Assembly: GCA_023386265.1 (NCBI GenBank)
Contig: JAEWKA010000002.1
Location: 186,001-250,000, forward strand
Origin: Bacillota bacterium
GTDB taxonomy: Bacteria; Bacillota; Clostridia; Oscillospirales; Oscillospiraceae
Reading direction: 5' to 3'
DNA: 64,000 nt
Both the position numbers and the translations under genes were made by a program. Positions 8,084 to 16,244 of the stretch are shown piece by piece. Under the pieces are notes generated by a model. It searched no databases. It had not been told where the DNA came from and saw only the letters and a program-made list of their open reading frames with translations. How positions within the stretch are numbered: position 1 is the stretch's first letter; each line of letters opens with the position of its first letter.

Positions 8084-9379
8084 ATGGCTAAGGATACAAG
8101 ATTAGAAGATGCCGTAATGGCGGGAGAAATGTCCGTTTTCGATTTCTGCTGCGAAAAGGTCGAGGGACAGATCGAACGTATGAGAGAAAAGAATCCCGAC
8201 CTCCTTTGGACTCTCCAGATTCAGTACGATATGTGGCATCAGGTTCGTGACGCTCATAAGAACGGCAAGAAGCTCGTTTTCTTCGGCGGCCCGGTTCCTG
8301 TTGACATTATTGTTGCGTTTGACTGTGTTCCCGTTTATCTGGACACTATCCCCATCCGTCTTTCCCCGAACCCCGTTCTGACCGGCAAGTTCATCGACGC
8401 GGCTGAGAAATATGTTCCGGCTACAACCTGCGGTCTTTGCAAGACTTATCTCGGCACACTGGTCGAGGATCAGTACGGCGTCAAGGCCGACGCTTTCGTT
8501 TATTCCACCGTTCCCTGTGACTCCTCCCGTGTTGTTTACCCCAACATGGAGAGAATGATGAAGGTTCCGACCTTCGCGTTTGACTTCCCCTATCGCAGAG
8601 ACTGGCGCGGTTCCGAATACATGGTCAACCAGATCGAAAGATTTGTAACGTTCATGGAAGAGTTCACCGGCACTAAGCTCGACTGGAACAAGATGAAAGA
8701 AGCCATGACGAACTCCAACAACACATTCGAGCTTCAGGGCAAGTGCTGCGATCTGCGCAAGCATAAGCCCTGCCCGCTGCCCGGACGTATGCTGGTTCTA
8801 AACGGAACCTCCAATGCTATGGCCTGCTATCCTGAAATGGCCAATCTGCTCGAGAAGGAGCTTGAAGTCGGTGAAATGATGATCGCGCTCGAAATGGGTC
8901 CCTGCCCCGGCGGCGAGAAGCACCGTGCAGCTCTGCTCCAGAATATGCCTTGGTCTTCCTCCGGTATCATGGACTGGATGGAGAAAGAGTACGATACAGT
9001 CGCAATTATGGACGCTTTCGGCTTCCAGCACGGCGATCTCTATCAGGATCTGGAAAACAGACATGACTGCTTTGCTGTCATGGGCAGAAAAATGCAGAAC
9101 AACCCGATGATCCACGGCGCTGCCGGCCCTGTCGATAACTACACCTATCTCGTAGACAAAATCTTCAGCGAATACGAGCCCGACGTGTCCATCTTCCTTG
9201 GTCACATCGGCTGCAAGCACACCTGGGCTGTCGCGAAGATCGTCACAGACATGATTCAGGAGAAGTATGGTGTTCCTTCCCTGTATCTCGACATCGATGG
9301 TATCGATGGACGTTATAAGTCTTTGGACGAAATGAAGGGTTCTCTCTCCGATTATTTCGACACAGTCGTCAACAAGTAA
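8084..9379 (+). CDS. 2-hydroxyacyl-CoA dehydratase / benzoyl-CoA reductase family, alpha-type (large) subunit, pair 2
   Basis: A 431-residue large subunit. Expected [4Fe-4S] ligands are Cys116 (ATTCGL), Cys145 (VPCDSSR) and Cys377 (GHIGCKHTW). An extra cysteine pair, Cys22-Cys23 (DFCCEK), sits near the N-terminus. AAAAGGAGG lies just upstream at the end of the small-subunit gene. A strong terminator follows at 9411-9450, so pair 2 is probably a two-gene transcript even though the activator genes lie downstream in the same direction. Confidence 0.9.
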   Translation: MAKDTRLEDAVMAGEMSVFDFCCEKVEGQIERMREKNPDLLWTLQIQYDMWHQVRDAHKNGKKLVFFGGPVPVDIIVAFDCVPVYLDTIPIRLSPNPVLTGKFIDAAEKYVPATTCGLCKTYLGTLVEDQYGVKADAFVYSTVPCDSSRVVYPNMERMMKVPTFAFDFPYRRDWRGSEYMVNQIERFVTFMEEFTGTKLDWNKMKEAMTNSNNTFELQGKCCDLRKHKPCPLPGRMLVLNGTSNAMACYPEMANLLEKELEVGEMMIALEMGPCPGGEKHRAALLQNMPWSSSGIMDWMEKEYDTVAIMDAFGFQHGDLYQDLENRHDCFAVMGRKMQNNPMIHGAAGPVDNYTYLVDKIFSEYEPDVSIFLGHIGCKHTWAVAKIVTDMIQEKYGVPSLYLDIDGIDGRYKSLDEMKGSLSDYFDTVVNK

Positions 9380-9410
9380 TAAGCCGAAAACAAAGGTTTT
9401 CAGTACCAAT

Positions 9411-9450
9411 AGAGCGGAGGCAATACACTGCCTCCGCTCTTCCTTTTTTT
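9411..9450 (+). terminator. Intrinsic terminator after HGD-D pair 2
   Basis: A perfect 12-bp GC-rich stem (arms 9411-9422 and 9429-9440, AGAGCGGAGGCA and complement) with a 6-nt loop, followed by TCC and a run of seven T. Confidence 0.9.
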
Positions 9451-10196
9451 GTGGAACAGTATGGAACAACAGGTGAATCAAATTTAAACGGCGGAACAGA
9501 TGAGCGTCCGAACTGTAATTCTCGGAAAAAGTAATAAACAATTTCTAAATTCTTAACGACTAGGGAAAATTATTCGGCTATAACACCAAAGCAACCGACG
9601 GCGATTTGTGCATAAAACGCTAAAATGTTTTAAACTAATAATTTGGCTCACCGATTGCTCCTACTATTCATTGTGTTCGTATAGGAACTTTGAACTAACA
9701 GGCACCCAAACTCAACGCTATGACTGTTGGCAGAGTCAGTCCGGATTTGGACCTTGCGCTACACCCTCGATAAAATTGTGAGTCGAAGTTCGGTAACGTC
9801 TTAACCGGAACTTAATTGACAAAAAGTCCCGCAATTCCAACAAAAAGTCTGCTGAGAGCGGTTTCCTGTCTTATAAGAAAACATGTTTTCGAACAGGGCG
9901 GAAACAAAAATGACACAATATAGCTACAATGATGAAACAACTACCAGCTTGATTCTTGCAAAGCCAGCAATAAGGCAGGCCTTATACAACAGCTTTCATT
10001 CAATGAAACAACAGGACTAGCGGTTGAATGAACAAGATTCACAAAATGTCATACGACTATTTGTGTGAAGCTTACTAATTTGTTAGAAATTGATGAATTG
10101 GCACATTTTTTGCTCAATATTAGCTGTATGGATCAGATGCCGTAGATAGATATAGTTTCATTATTTGACGGCATAGCATATTAAGGAGGAACATAT
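9451..10196. other. Long intergenic spacer between pair 2 and the activator genes
   Basis: About 750 bp without a convincing gene. I see a 14-bp palindrome GAAAACATGTTTTC (9877-9890), a direct repeat of ACAAAAAGTC (9819-9828 and 9840-9849), and a 36-codon frame (9910-10020) behind GGGCGG that resembles nothing I know. The promoter of the activator genes must lie here or be read through; no clear -35/-10 pair was found near 10100-10180. Confidence 0.5.
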
Positions 10197-10967
10197 ATGA
10201 TAACCGCAGGAATCGATTGTGGCAGTCAGAATACAAAGGCCGCCATCATGAAGGACGGAAAGGTCCTCGGAAAAGCGCTGCTCCCTACGGAGTTCGACGC
10301 GGATCTGGCAGCTCAGAGAGTATATGAAATTGCTCTGAGTGAAGCAGGCATCAAAAAAGAAGACGTCCAGCGACTCGTTATTACAGGCGTCGGCCGCGAA
10401 ATCGTAAAATGGGGCGACGGCGAAGTCAATGAAGTCGGTGCAGCAGTTAAGGGCGCAAGATATGTGATCCCGGACACCGACACAGTTATCGACATGGGTG
10501 CAGACGGCTGCCGCGTCATCCGTCTGAACGATGACGGCTCCGTTATGAAGTACGAAGTCAACGATAAATGTGCATCCGGCGCCGGAACGTTTATCGAAGC
10601 CATGGCTCGTGCGCTTCAGATTACAACAGAAGAAATGGGAGATTTCTCTCTCCGTCACACAAAGGAACTGGCCACAAACGCTCAGTGCGTTGTTTTCGCC
10701 GAGTCCGAAGTCATTTCTCTGATTCATGCCAAAGAGACAAGAGAAGACATTGCTTACGGCGTACATATGGGCATAGCAAACCGCATTGCTTCAATGATCC
10801 GCAGAGTTGGTCTTACGGACCATTTCACGATGATAGGCGGACCCGGATACAACAAGGGACTTGTCAGCTGCATGTCCAAGGTCTTCGGAAGAGACATAAA
10901 GGTTCCTGAAGGCAACCAGTTTATCAGTGCAACTGGCGCGGCGATCTATGCTGCTGAGAATCAGTAA
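10197..10967 (+). CDS. Acyl-CoA dehydratase activase / benzoyl-CoA reductase ATPase subunit (BzdP-like, 256 aa)
   Basis: An ASKHA-fold ATPase that couples ATP hydrolysis to injecting a low-potential electron into an HGD-D partner. The phosphate-binding start GIDCGSQNTKAAI is at residue 5. The two cysteines that let the family's dimer hold one bridging [4Fe-4S] cluster are Cys125 (NDKCASGAG) and Cys164 (AQCVVFAES). At 256 residues it matches HgdC/HadI/FldI activators and, as I recall, BzdP. The start follows AAGGAGGAACATAT. The next gene encodes a second, different ATPase of the same fold; dehydratases normally use one activator, whereas class I benzoyl-CoA reductases use two. Confidence 0.9.
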   Translation: MITAGIDCGSQNTKAAIMKDGKVLGKALLPTEFDADLAAQRVYEIALSEAGIKKEDVQRLVITGVGREIVKWGDGEVNEVGAAVKGARYVIPDTDTVIDMGADGCRVIRLNDDGSVMKYEVNDKCASGAGTFIEAMARALQITTEEMGDFSLRHTKELATNAQCVVFAESEVISLIHAKETREDIAYGVHMGIANRIASMIRRVGLTDHFTMIGGPGYNKGLVSCMSKVFGRDIKVPEGNQFISATGAAIYAAENQ

Positions 10968-10982
10968 ACGGAGGAAAAGATA

Positions 10983-11876
10983 ATGGTTGAAACTGAAAAA
11001 AAAGTAGATTATTGGAGATGGACCGAATCCAATTGGAAGAACCCTGAAATACCCGATTGGCACGGCAGTCTCATTACCGCCGGAGTCGACATTGGTTCGA
11101 CCAGCACTCAGGCCGTTATTCTGGCGGACGGCGTGCCCTATGCATATTCTAACATGAGAACTGGTTCCAACAGCCCTGATTCCGCAATCGGCGCTATCAA
11201 CTGGGCAATGAAGGATACCGGATTGACACTGGAAGATCTGACCTATACAATAGGAACGGGATACGGCCGTGTTAATGTTCCGTTTTCAAACAAAACGGTC
11301 ACAGAGATCACCTGTCATGCGAGAGGCGCAAACTACATATATGGACCTACCGTACGCACCATCCTCGACATGGGCGGGCAGGACTGCAAGGCTATCCACT
11401 GCGACGAAAAGGGCACAGTTACGTCCTTTATGATGAACGACAAGTGCGCTGCCGGAACAGGACGCGGCATGGAAGTCATCGCAAACCTTTTGGCTGTCCG
11501 TGTTGAAGATATTGGCGATATGTCTTTCCAGATAGACGAAGAGCCCGCGCCCGTTTCCTCCACCTGCGTTATCTTCGCAAAGAGTGAAGCCACGAAACTG
11601 ATGCGCACCGGTTGGACAAAGGAAAAGGTTCTTGCGGCCTATTGCCACGCAATGGCACTTCGTGTTGTGCGTCTCCTCGAGCGTAACGGCATGGAGCTTG
11701 ATTTCGCCATAACCGGCGGCATAGCAAAAAACATCGGCGTAACGCGCAGAATCGAAAGCCTTATGAATATAAAGGCTCTTTCCCCCACCATGGATACACA
11801 GATAGCCGGAGCGCTCGGCGCTGCTCTAATCGGAAAAGAACTCGTTGAAAAGAAAAGGGCAAAAGAAAACCAGTAA
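10983..11876 (+). CDS. Second activator ATPase subunit of BadF/BadG/BcrA/BcrD family (BzdQ-like, 297 aa)
   Basis: A second ASKHA ATPase, with an N-terminal extension of about 30 residues (rich in Trp and charged residues) before the phosphate loop GVDIGSTSTQAVI. Cluster cysteines are Cys155 (NDKCAAGTGRG) and Cys195 (SSTCVIFAKSE). It starts 15 bases after the first activator behind ACGGAGGAAAAG, so the two are surely co-translated. A hetero-pair of roughly 27 and 33 kDa ATPases sharing one cluster is the pattern of class I benzoyl-CoA reductase (BzdPQ/BcrAD, established knowledge). Its pairing with all three HGD-D dimers here is inference. Confidence 0.9.
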   Translation: MVETEKKVDYWRWTESNWKNPEIPDWHGSLITAGVDIGSTSTQAVILADGVPYAYSNMRTGSNSPDSAIGAINWAMKDTGLTLEDLTYTIGTGYGRVNVPFSNKTVTEITCHARGANYIYGPTVRTILDMGGQDCKAIHCDEKGTVTSFMMNDKCAAGTGRGMEVIANLLAVRVEDIGDMSFQIDEEPAPVSSTCVIFAKSEATKLMRTGWTKEKVLAAYCHAMALRVVRLLERNGMELDFAITGGIAKNIGVTRRIESLMNIKALSPTMDTQIAGALGAALIGKELVEKKRAKENQ

Positions 11877-12007
11877 TACTCATCTTATAAAAAATGATAA
11901 GCTCACTTTTTATATCCTCGTTCATCGAAGTTTAGTATTAATATCGGGCCGCATACACGGGGTGAACACCCGGATATGCTGCAAAAAGTCGGAAGGAGGC
12001 TAATGTC

Positions 12008-12283
12008 ATGATAGCAAATTATGGCTACGAAGATGGTTCCGGCCACTACTACATTAGGATTGACACCTCAAAGTGTGCGGAGTGCAAGGACAAGGGCTGT
12101 ATTTCAACCTGCCCCGAAGCACTTTTCGCAATAGAGCTTGACGATTTTGACGATGAAGTAGTGCTCATAAGAGAGGATGCCCGCAACACCTTGCAGACAA
12201 GCTGCGCCCAATGCAAGGCCGGCGGAGAAAAAGAACTGTGCGCAAAAGCCTGCACCGCAGACGCAATCGGCTTCTCTTGGTAA
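12008..12283 (+). CDS. 2[4Fe-4S] ferredoxin (BzdM-like electron donor)
   Basis: A 91-residue ferredoxin with two four-cysteine sets: Cys23-x2-Cys26-x4-Cys31-x3-Cys35, and Cys66-x2-Cys69-x8-Cys78-x3-Cys82. The lengthened x8 gap in the second set is not the clostridial x2/x2 pattern; it resembles the low-potential ferredoxins that feed benzoyl-CoA reductase in Thauera and Azoarcus (family knowledge). ATG at 12008 is preceded by GGAAGGAGG; the ATG five bases earlier runs into a stop. Its place directly after two activators suggests that it delivers the electrons they energise. A 131-bp spacer with a small GC-rich hairpin precedes it. Confidence 0.88.
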   Translation: MIANYGYEDGSGHYYIRIDTSKCAECKDKGCISTCPEALFAIELDDFDDEVVLIREDARNTLQTSCAQCKAGGEKELCAKACTADAIGFSW

Positions 12284-12302
12284 GGAGCCCAGTGTAGAAT
12301 TT

Positions 12303-12345
12303 TTGTCTCACGATGCGGACAGCCGCATCAGATGAGATTTAAATT
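12303..12345 (+). terminator. Hairpin between ferredoxin and pair 3 (weak terminator or processing site)
   Basis: A 7-bp stem GATGCGG/CCGCATC (12312-12318 and 12323-12329) with an outer TCTCA/TGAGA helix. The T-rich tract after it is interrupted, so partial read-through into pair 3 is likely. Confidence 0.4.
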
Positions 12346-12376
12346 ATTTTTCCTAAGAAATTAAAGGAGGAGACAC

Positions 12377-13492
12377 ATGAGTTACGAAAAATTATTCGAG
12401 ACCAACATTTCAGGCGAAGCAGCAAAAGCCTGGAAAGCTTCCGGCAAGAAGGCAGTCGGCTATGTATGCTGCCATGTCCCCACAGAAATTCTTTTAGCGG
12501 CAGACGTTATGCCCATACGTCTGAGAGCTACCAATTGCGTTGACTCGAGCGATGCAGAAGCCTGGATGTCCAGCTTCAGCTGCAGCTACGCAAGAAGCAT
12601 ACTTCAGTATCTGATGAATGGTACATACGACCTTGACGGCCTGGTACAGTCCGACGGCTGCATGATGGCTACCCGTATCATCGACAACTGGGAGCACATC
12701 GCAAAGAAAAACAATAAGGCTCAATTCGTCTATCAGATCGGCGCTCCCCGCATCACAAACGATACCGCAATCGGATACTACAAAGCAGAGCTCCAGACGC
12801 TCGCAGACAAGCTTGGCGAGCTCTCTGGCAAAAAAGTCACCGACGAGGCCCTGAAGGCTGCCGTTGCGAAGACGAATGAGGTCCGTGACCTTATTGCCCA
12901 GCTTAGTGCGCTCCGTAAGGACGCAAAGGTTTCCGGTACAGAGGCTCTCAGAGTCATGCTGGCTAACTGTGATATGGAAATTGATGAGTACATCGCCGCT
13001 CTCAAGGAGTTCCTTGCAGACGCGAAGGGCCGTAAGCCTATCGAAGCCCGCGCACGCCTCATGCTCATCGGATCCGCTCTCGATAACCCCGAATATATCA
13101 AGGTAATCGAGGACAAGGGTGGTCTCGTTGTTGCTGACGATCTATGCTTTGGCGTTAAGGCATTCGGAGACAAGATTGCCGTTGACGATAAGGACGTTCT
13201 CGGATCCATCGCAACTTATTATCTTAACCGTAGTGTTTGCCCCCGCTCTCTCGACAACCGTCCCGCTATCCACAAGAGCATTGTCGACGCTTGCAAGGAA
13301 TACAAAATACAGGGTGTCGTATACGAGAAGATGCAGAACTGCGAATGTTGGGGCGGCGAAGCTTATTATCTTGAGCCCGACCTCAAGGCAGTAGGCGTAC
13401 CGATGCTCCAGGTCGAGCGCGAAGAGCAGATGGCAAATGCCGGACAGCTTGCTATCCGTGCGGAAGCTTTCGTTGAAATGATAGAGAAGTAA
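12377..13492 (+). CDS. 2-hydroxyacyl-CoA dehydratase / benzoyl-CoA reductase family, beta-type (small) subunit, pair 3
   Basis: A 371-residue small subunit, the shortest of the three paralogs because it lacks the two-residue ED tail and a few residues in the middle helices. Shared cysteines are Cys31-Cys32, Cys54, Cys69, Cys95 and Cys322/Cys324 (NCECWGGE). It resembles pair 1 more than pair 2 around residues 50-60 (RATNCVDSSDAE). The start follows AAAGGAGGAGACAC, almost identical to the leaders of the other two small subunits, which suggests tandem duplication of whole transcription units. It is 19 bases upstream of its large subunit. Confidence 0.9.
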   Translation: MSYEKLFETNISGEAAKAWKASGKKAVGYVCCHVPTEILLAADVMPIRLRATNCVDSSDAEAWMSSFSCSYARSILQYLMNGTYDLDGLVQSDGCMMATRIIDNWEHIAKKNNKAQFVYQIGAPRITNDTAIGYYKAELQTLADKLGELSGKKVTDEALKAAVAKTNEVRDLIAQLSALRKDAKVSGTEALRVMLANCDMEIDEYIAALKEFLADAKGRKPIEARARLMLIGSALDNPEYIKVIEDKGGLVVADDLCFGVKAFGDKIAVDDKDVLGSIATYYLNRSVCPRSLDNRPAIHKSIVDACKEYKIQGVVYEKMQNCECWGGEAYYLEPDLKAVGVPMLQVEREEQMANAGQLAIRAEAFVEMIEK

Positions 13493-13511
13493 GAAGAAGG
13501 AGGATAATACT

Positions 13512-14834
13512 ATGGCTAAAGCACCTACTCAGAACTTTGATCCTACAATGCCGGTTAACATGATTGACTTGACCTGTAACCAGGTTGACAGTATATACCA
13601 GCACATGCTCTCCAAGGGTATGCCTGAAGTTATGTGGACTGTTGACATCCAGAAGTTCACTTGGGAAGAAATCCGCGATGCAGAAAAAGCCGGCAAGAAG
13701 CTCATCGCTTTCGGAGGCCCAGTGCCCGTAACGATTATGCGCGCATTCGACTGCGTTCCCTTCTTCCTCGATACTATACCCACACGTATCGCTTCCATGG
13801 AAGACCTCTGCGGACGTTACATAGACGAGACCGAAAAGTACGCTCCCACCAGCATGTGCGCTATCGATAAGGCACAGCTCGGCTGCGCACTTAAGGGCGA
13901 GTTTGGCGTAAAGATTGACGCTTTCGTACATGCAACCGTTCCCTGCGACTCCGCACGTATTGCATACCCCATGATGGAGCGTCTGTTTGACTGCCCCTGT
14001 TTCACATTTGACTGCCCCTTCCGCCATGATGCAAAGGGATTTGCATATGTAGCTGAGCAGATTGAGGCATTCATTCCCTTCATGGAAGAGCTCACCGGAC
14101 TTAAATGGGACGCTGCTCGTTATGAGAAATTCAAAGAAATCACCGAAGAGTCCAACAAGGCTTATGCGCTCCTCGCACAGCTCGGTGACCTTCGCAAAAA
14201 GACCCCCTGCGTATTGCCCGGACGTATGCTCGTTCTGAACGAGATCATCGCTCCTCTGGCTGGTACTCCCGAGGTTACTGCAATGCTCGCAACCCAGCTC
14301 GAGATGGGCAACATGCTCACCGACATGGGAATGACAGCAACTCGCTGCCCCGAAGAGCGTTATCGCGTCTGCCTCATGCAGAACATGCTGTGGTCCAACA
14401 CCGGCATAATGGACTGGATGGAAAAGACCTATGGCGCAATCACCGTTATGGACGGCTTCGGTTATCAGGACGGCCTGATCTTCGAAGATTTGGACAACTG
14501 GGAGAAAGTAAAGCTTCAGCTTGCTGAGTCCATGCTTCTTGTTCCGATGATCCACGGCGCAACCGGCCCGACCGAGTACTGGCTAAAAACCATCGATAAG
14601 ATGTATGACGACTATAAAGTCAACGTATCCATCTTCATGGGCCATGTCGGCTGCAAGCACACCTGGGCTTCCGGCAAGATTGTTACCGACTACATCCAGG
14701 AGAAATACGGCATCCCCACACTGTACGTCGACGTCGATGCAATCGACCCGCGCTACAAGTCCAACGACGAGCTCCGCGCCCAAATCGGCGAATACATGGA
14801 ATCCGTTGTCGGTGCAGAGAATTTCTGCAAATAA
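13512..14834 (+). CDS. 2-hydroxyacyl-CoA dehydratase / benzoyl-CoA reductase family, alpha-type (large) subunit, pair 3
   Basis: A 440-residue large subunit with the three expected cluster ligands Cys116 (TSMCAI), Cys145 (VPCDSAR) and Cys381 (GHVGCKHTW). It diverges most from the other two large subunits: the N-terminus is different, the segment before the last catalytic region lacks the KMQNNPMIHGA block (AESMLLVPMIHGA instead), and the C-terminus has five extra residues. This suggests a different substrate or role from pairs 1 and 2 (inference). The start follows AAGAAGGAGG. Confidence 0.9.
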   Translation: MAKAPTQNFDPTMPVNMIDLTCNQVDSIYQHMLSKGMPEVMWTVDIQKFTWEEIRDAEKAGKKLIAFGGPVPVTIMRAFDCVPFFLDTIPTRIASMEDLCGRYIDETEKYAPTSMCAIDKAQLGCALKGEFGVKIDAFVHATVPCDSARIAYPMMERLFDCPCFTFDCPFRHDAKGFAYVAEQIEAFIPFMEELTGLKWDAARYEKFKEITEESNKAYALLAQLGDLRKKTPCVLPGRMLVLNEIIAPLAGTPEVTAMLATQLEMGNMLTDMGMTATRCPEERYRVCLMQNMLWSNTGIMDWMEKTYGAITVMDGFGYQDGLIFEDLDNWEKVKLQLAESMLLVPMIHGATGPTEYWLKTIDKMYDDYKVNVSIFMGHVGCKHTWASGKIVTDYIQEKYGIPTLYVDVDAIDPRYKSNDELRAQIGEYMESVVGAENFCK

Positions 14835-14932
14835 GCAACTGAGCTTAATATCGATCATGGCCGCAGTAATCTCTACTGCGGTCGTGGTCGAGAATTATTC
14901 ATATTATTCATATTGGAAAGCGAGTGGAATAT

Positions 14933-15694
14933 ATGGAAAAAATAAAATCAATAGCCGTCACAGGAAAAGGCGGAACAGGCAAAACGGTCGTTTCAACTCT
15001 CCTCATCCGTTTGTTGGCTGACCGTTTTCCCGGCAGAGTACTCGCCATTGACGCAGACTCCGCGATGAGCCTGTGCTATACGACCGGTCTGAAGGTCGAT
15101 AAAACAGTCAGCCAGCTGCGCAGCGAACTTGTTGGCATGCGGCAGGCAAGAGAAGAACTTAACAACGGCCCCACAAAGGATCTTATGCGCGGAATTCTCG
15201 CGCACGGAAAAGGCTTTGACCTTCTTACTATGGGACGTCCGGAGGAGCCGGGGTGCTTCTGCGCCTGCAATGAGCTGCTCCGTTTTGGTATAGATACTCT
15301 TATGAGCGATTATGACTATGTCGTAGTCGACGGCGAAGCCGGTCCCGAGCAGCTCAACCGCCGCGTCATGAAGAGCGTCGATTGCCTACTTGTCATGGCT
15401 GATATGTCTGCGAGAAGCCTTCAGACCGCTGCTGGTATCATCGCTGTCGCCAATGCCGGAGAGAACAATATTGACGTTAAAACCACAGGTCTTGTTCTGA
15501 ACCGTGTTCGTGAAGATCAGCCCAAGGAAGAGCTTTTGAAAAAGGTCGGGCTCGAAGTCTTCGGCGAACTGCCCGAGGACGCAATGGTCAACAAATTTGA
15601 CCGCGAAGACAGAACCCTCTTTGACCTCCCGATGGACAGCGCCTGCCCGCAGGCAGTCCTTGCGATTGTGAAGAAGCTCGTTCCCGAGTATTAA
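14933..15694 (+). CDS. CooC-like MinD-family ATPase (metallocentre insertion type)
   Basis: A 253-residue deviant-Walker ATPase. GKGGTGKT at residues 11-18 is the P-loop, and DYVVVDGEAGPE is the Walker B region. The motif GCFCACN (Cys108, Cys110, Cys112) matches the CxC metal site of CooC, the protein that helps load nickel into CO dehydrogenase (family knowledge). No CO dehydrogenase gene is in view. Next to iron-sulfur enzymes it might mature or load a cluster of the HGD-D system (inference). GTG at 14924 gives three extra residues; I prefer ATG at 14933 because family members start just before the P-loop. The next gene begins 26 bases on, so they are likely co-transcribed. Confidence 0.82.
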   Translation: MEKIKSIAVTGKGGTGKTVVSTLLIRLLADRFPGRVLAIDADSAMSLCYTTGLKVDKTVSQLRSELVGMRQAREELNNGPTKDLMRGILAHGKGFDLLTMGRPEEPGCFCACNELLRFGIDTLMSDYDYVVVDGEAGPEQLNRRVMKSVDCLLVMADMSARSLQTAAGIIAVANAGENNIDVKTTGLVLNRVREDQPKEELLKKVGLEVFGELPEDAMVNKFDREDRTLFDLPMDSACPQAVLAIVKKLVPEY

Positions 15695-15720
15695 ATCCCT
15701 GCCAAAAAGGAGTAACCGCT

Positions 15721-16086
15721 ATGCATGATGCAACTGAACACGACTTGCTTGGCTACCATGTCCATGCCGACGGGAGCGCACACTGTCACGGGGAGGAACA
15801 TGAAAGCAGTTCGACGCACCCTCATGTCCACACCAACAAAAAAGCAGTCCATGACCGTCTTTCAAAAGCGAAGGGTCACCTGGAATCCGTAATACGCATG
15901 ATTGATGACGACAGGGATTGCGCAGAGGTGCTTGTCCAGTTGGCTGCGGTCAGATCCGCAATCAACAACGCCGGAAAGGTTCTTTTGCAGGATCACATTT
16001 CAGAATGCATCACCGAAGCTGTCGCTCATAACGATACTCAGAAATTGACTGATCTAAACAAAGCAATCGAACAGTTTATGAAATAA
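15721..16086 (+). CDS. CsoR/FrmR-family metal-sensing transcriptional regulator with His-rich N-terminus
   Basis: A 121-residue small helical DNA-binding repressor. The core DRLSKAKGHLESVIRMIDDDRDC is typical of the CsoR/RcnR/FrmR family. The ligand pattern Cys67, His92, Cys96 has the 25- and 4-residue spacings of copper-type CsoR. The first 40 residues are unusual: eleven histidines and a Cys (HVHADGSAHCHGEEH), suggesting extra Ni, Cu or Zn binding. It follows the CooC-like ATPase behind AAAAAGGAG and may sense the metal that protein handles (inference). A long terminator follows. Confidence 0.88.
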   Translation: MHDATEHDLLGYHVHADGSAHCHGEEHESSSTHPHVHTNKKAVHDRLSKAKGHLESVIRMIDDDRDCAEVLVQLAAVRSAINNAGKVLLQDHISECITEAVAHNDTQKLTDLNKAIEQFMK

Positions 16087-16098
16087 AATACAAATCCA

Positions 16099-16167
16099 AA
16101 AGGAGCCGATGTGGCTATACTGTACCTGAAACTTCAGGTATAGCAAGCATACATCGGCTCCTTTATT
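16099..16167 (+). terminator. Long compound hairpin terminator after the CsoR-type gene
   Basis: A perfect 14-bp outer stem (16099-16112 and 16151-16164, AAAGGAGCCGATGT and complement) encloses a second hairpin, TACCTGAA/TTCAGGTA plus GCTA/TAGC. The ends give T-rich tracts on both strands. Confidence 0.75.
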
Positions 16168-16244
16168 ACATTTCGAATATATATCTATATTAATATTGTA
16201 CAATTATTTGCATAAATACTGGCTTTTTCATCACTTAAATTTCG

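Noticed and set aside
4127..9379. Reading pairs 1 and 2 as a recent exact duplication or assembly error
   Set aside because: The proteins differ throughout and the intergenic regions are unrelated, so they are diverged paralogs.
9910..10020. 36-codon open frame in the gap before the activator genes
   Set aside because: GGGCGG lies upstream, but length, composition and lack of any recognisable motif make it no better than chance; kept only as a note on the spacer.
10037..10068. Imperfect dyad TTCACAAA/TTTGTGTGAA before the first activator gene
   Set aside because: It has an insertion in one arm and no promoter is clearly placed beside it, so an operator call is not supported.
13452..14555. 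Minus-strand open frame of 367 codons opposite the pair 3 large subunit
   Set aside because: It lies wholly over conserved coding sequence on the other strand and resembles no protein; a similar mirror frame appears opposite the paralog at 8798-9541.
14933..15694. Calling the MinD-like ATPase a ParA plasmid-partition protein
   Set aside because: The CxC motif and absence of ParB or parS fit CooC instead.
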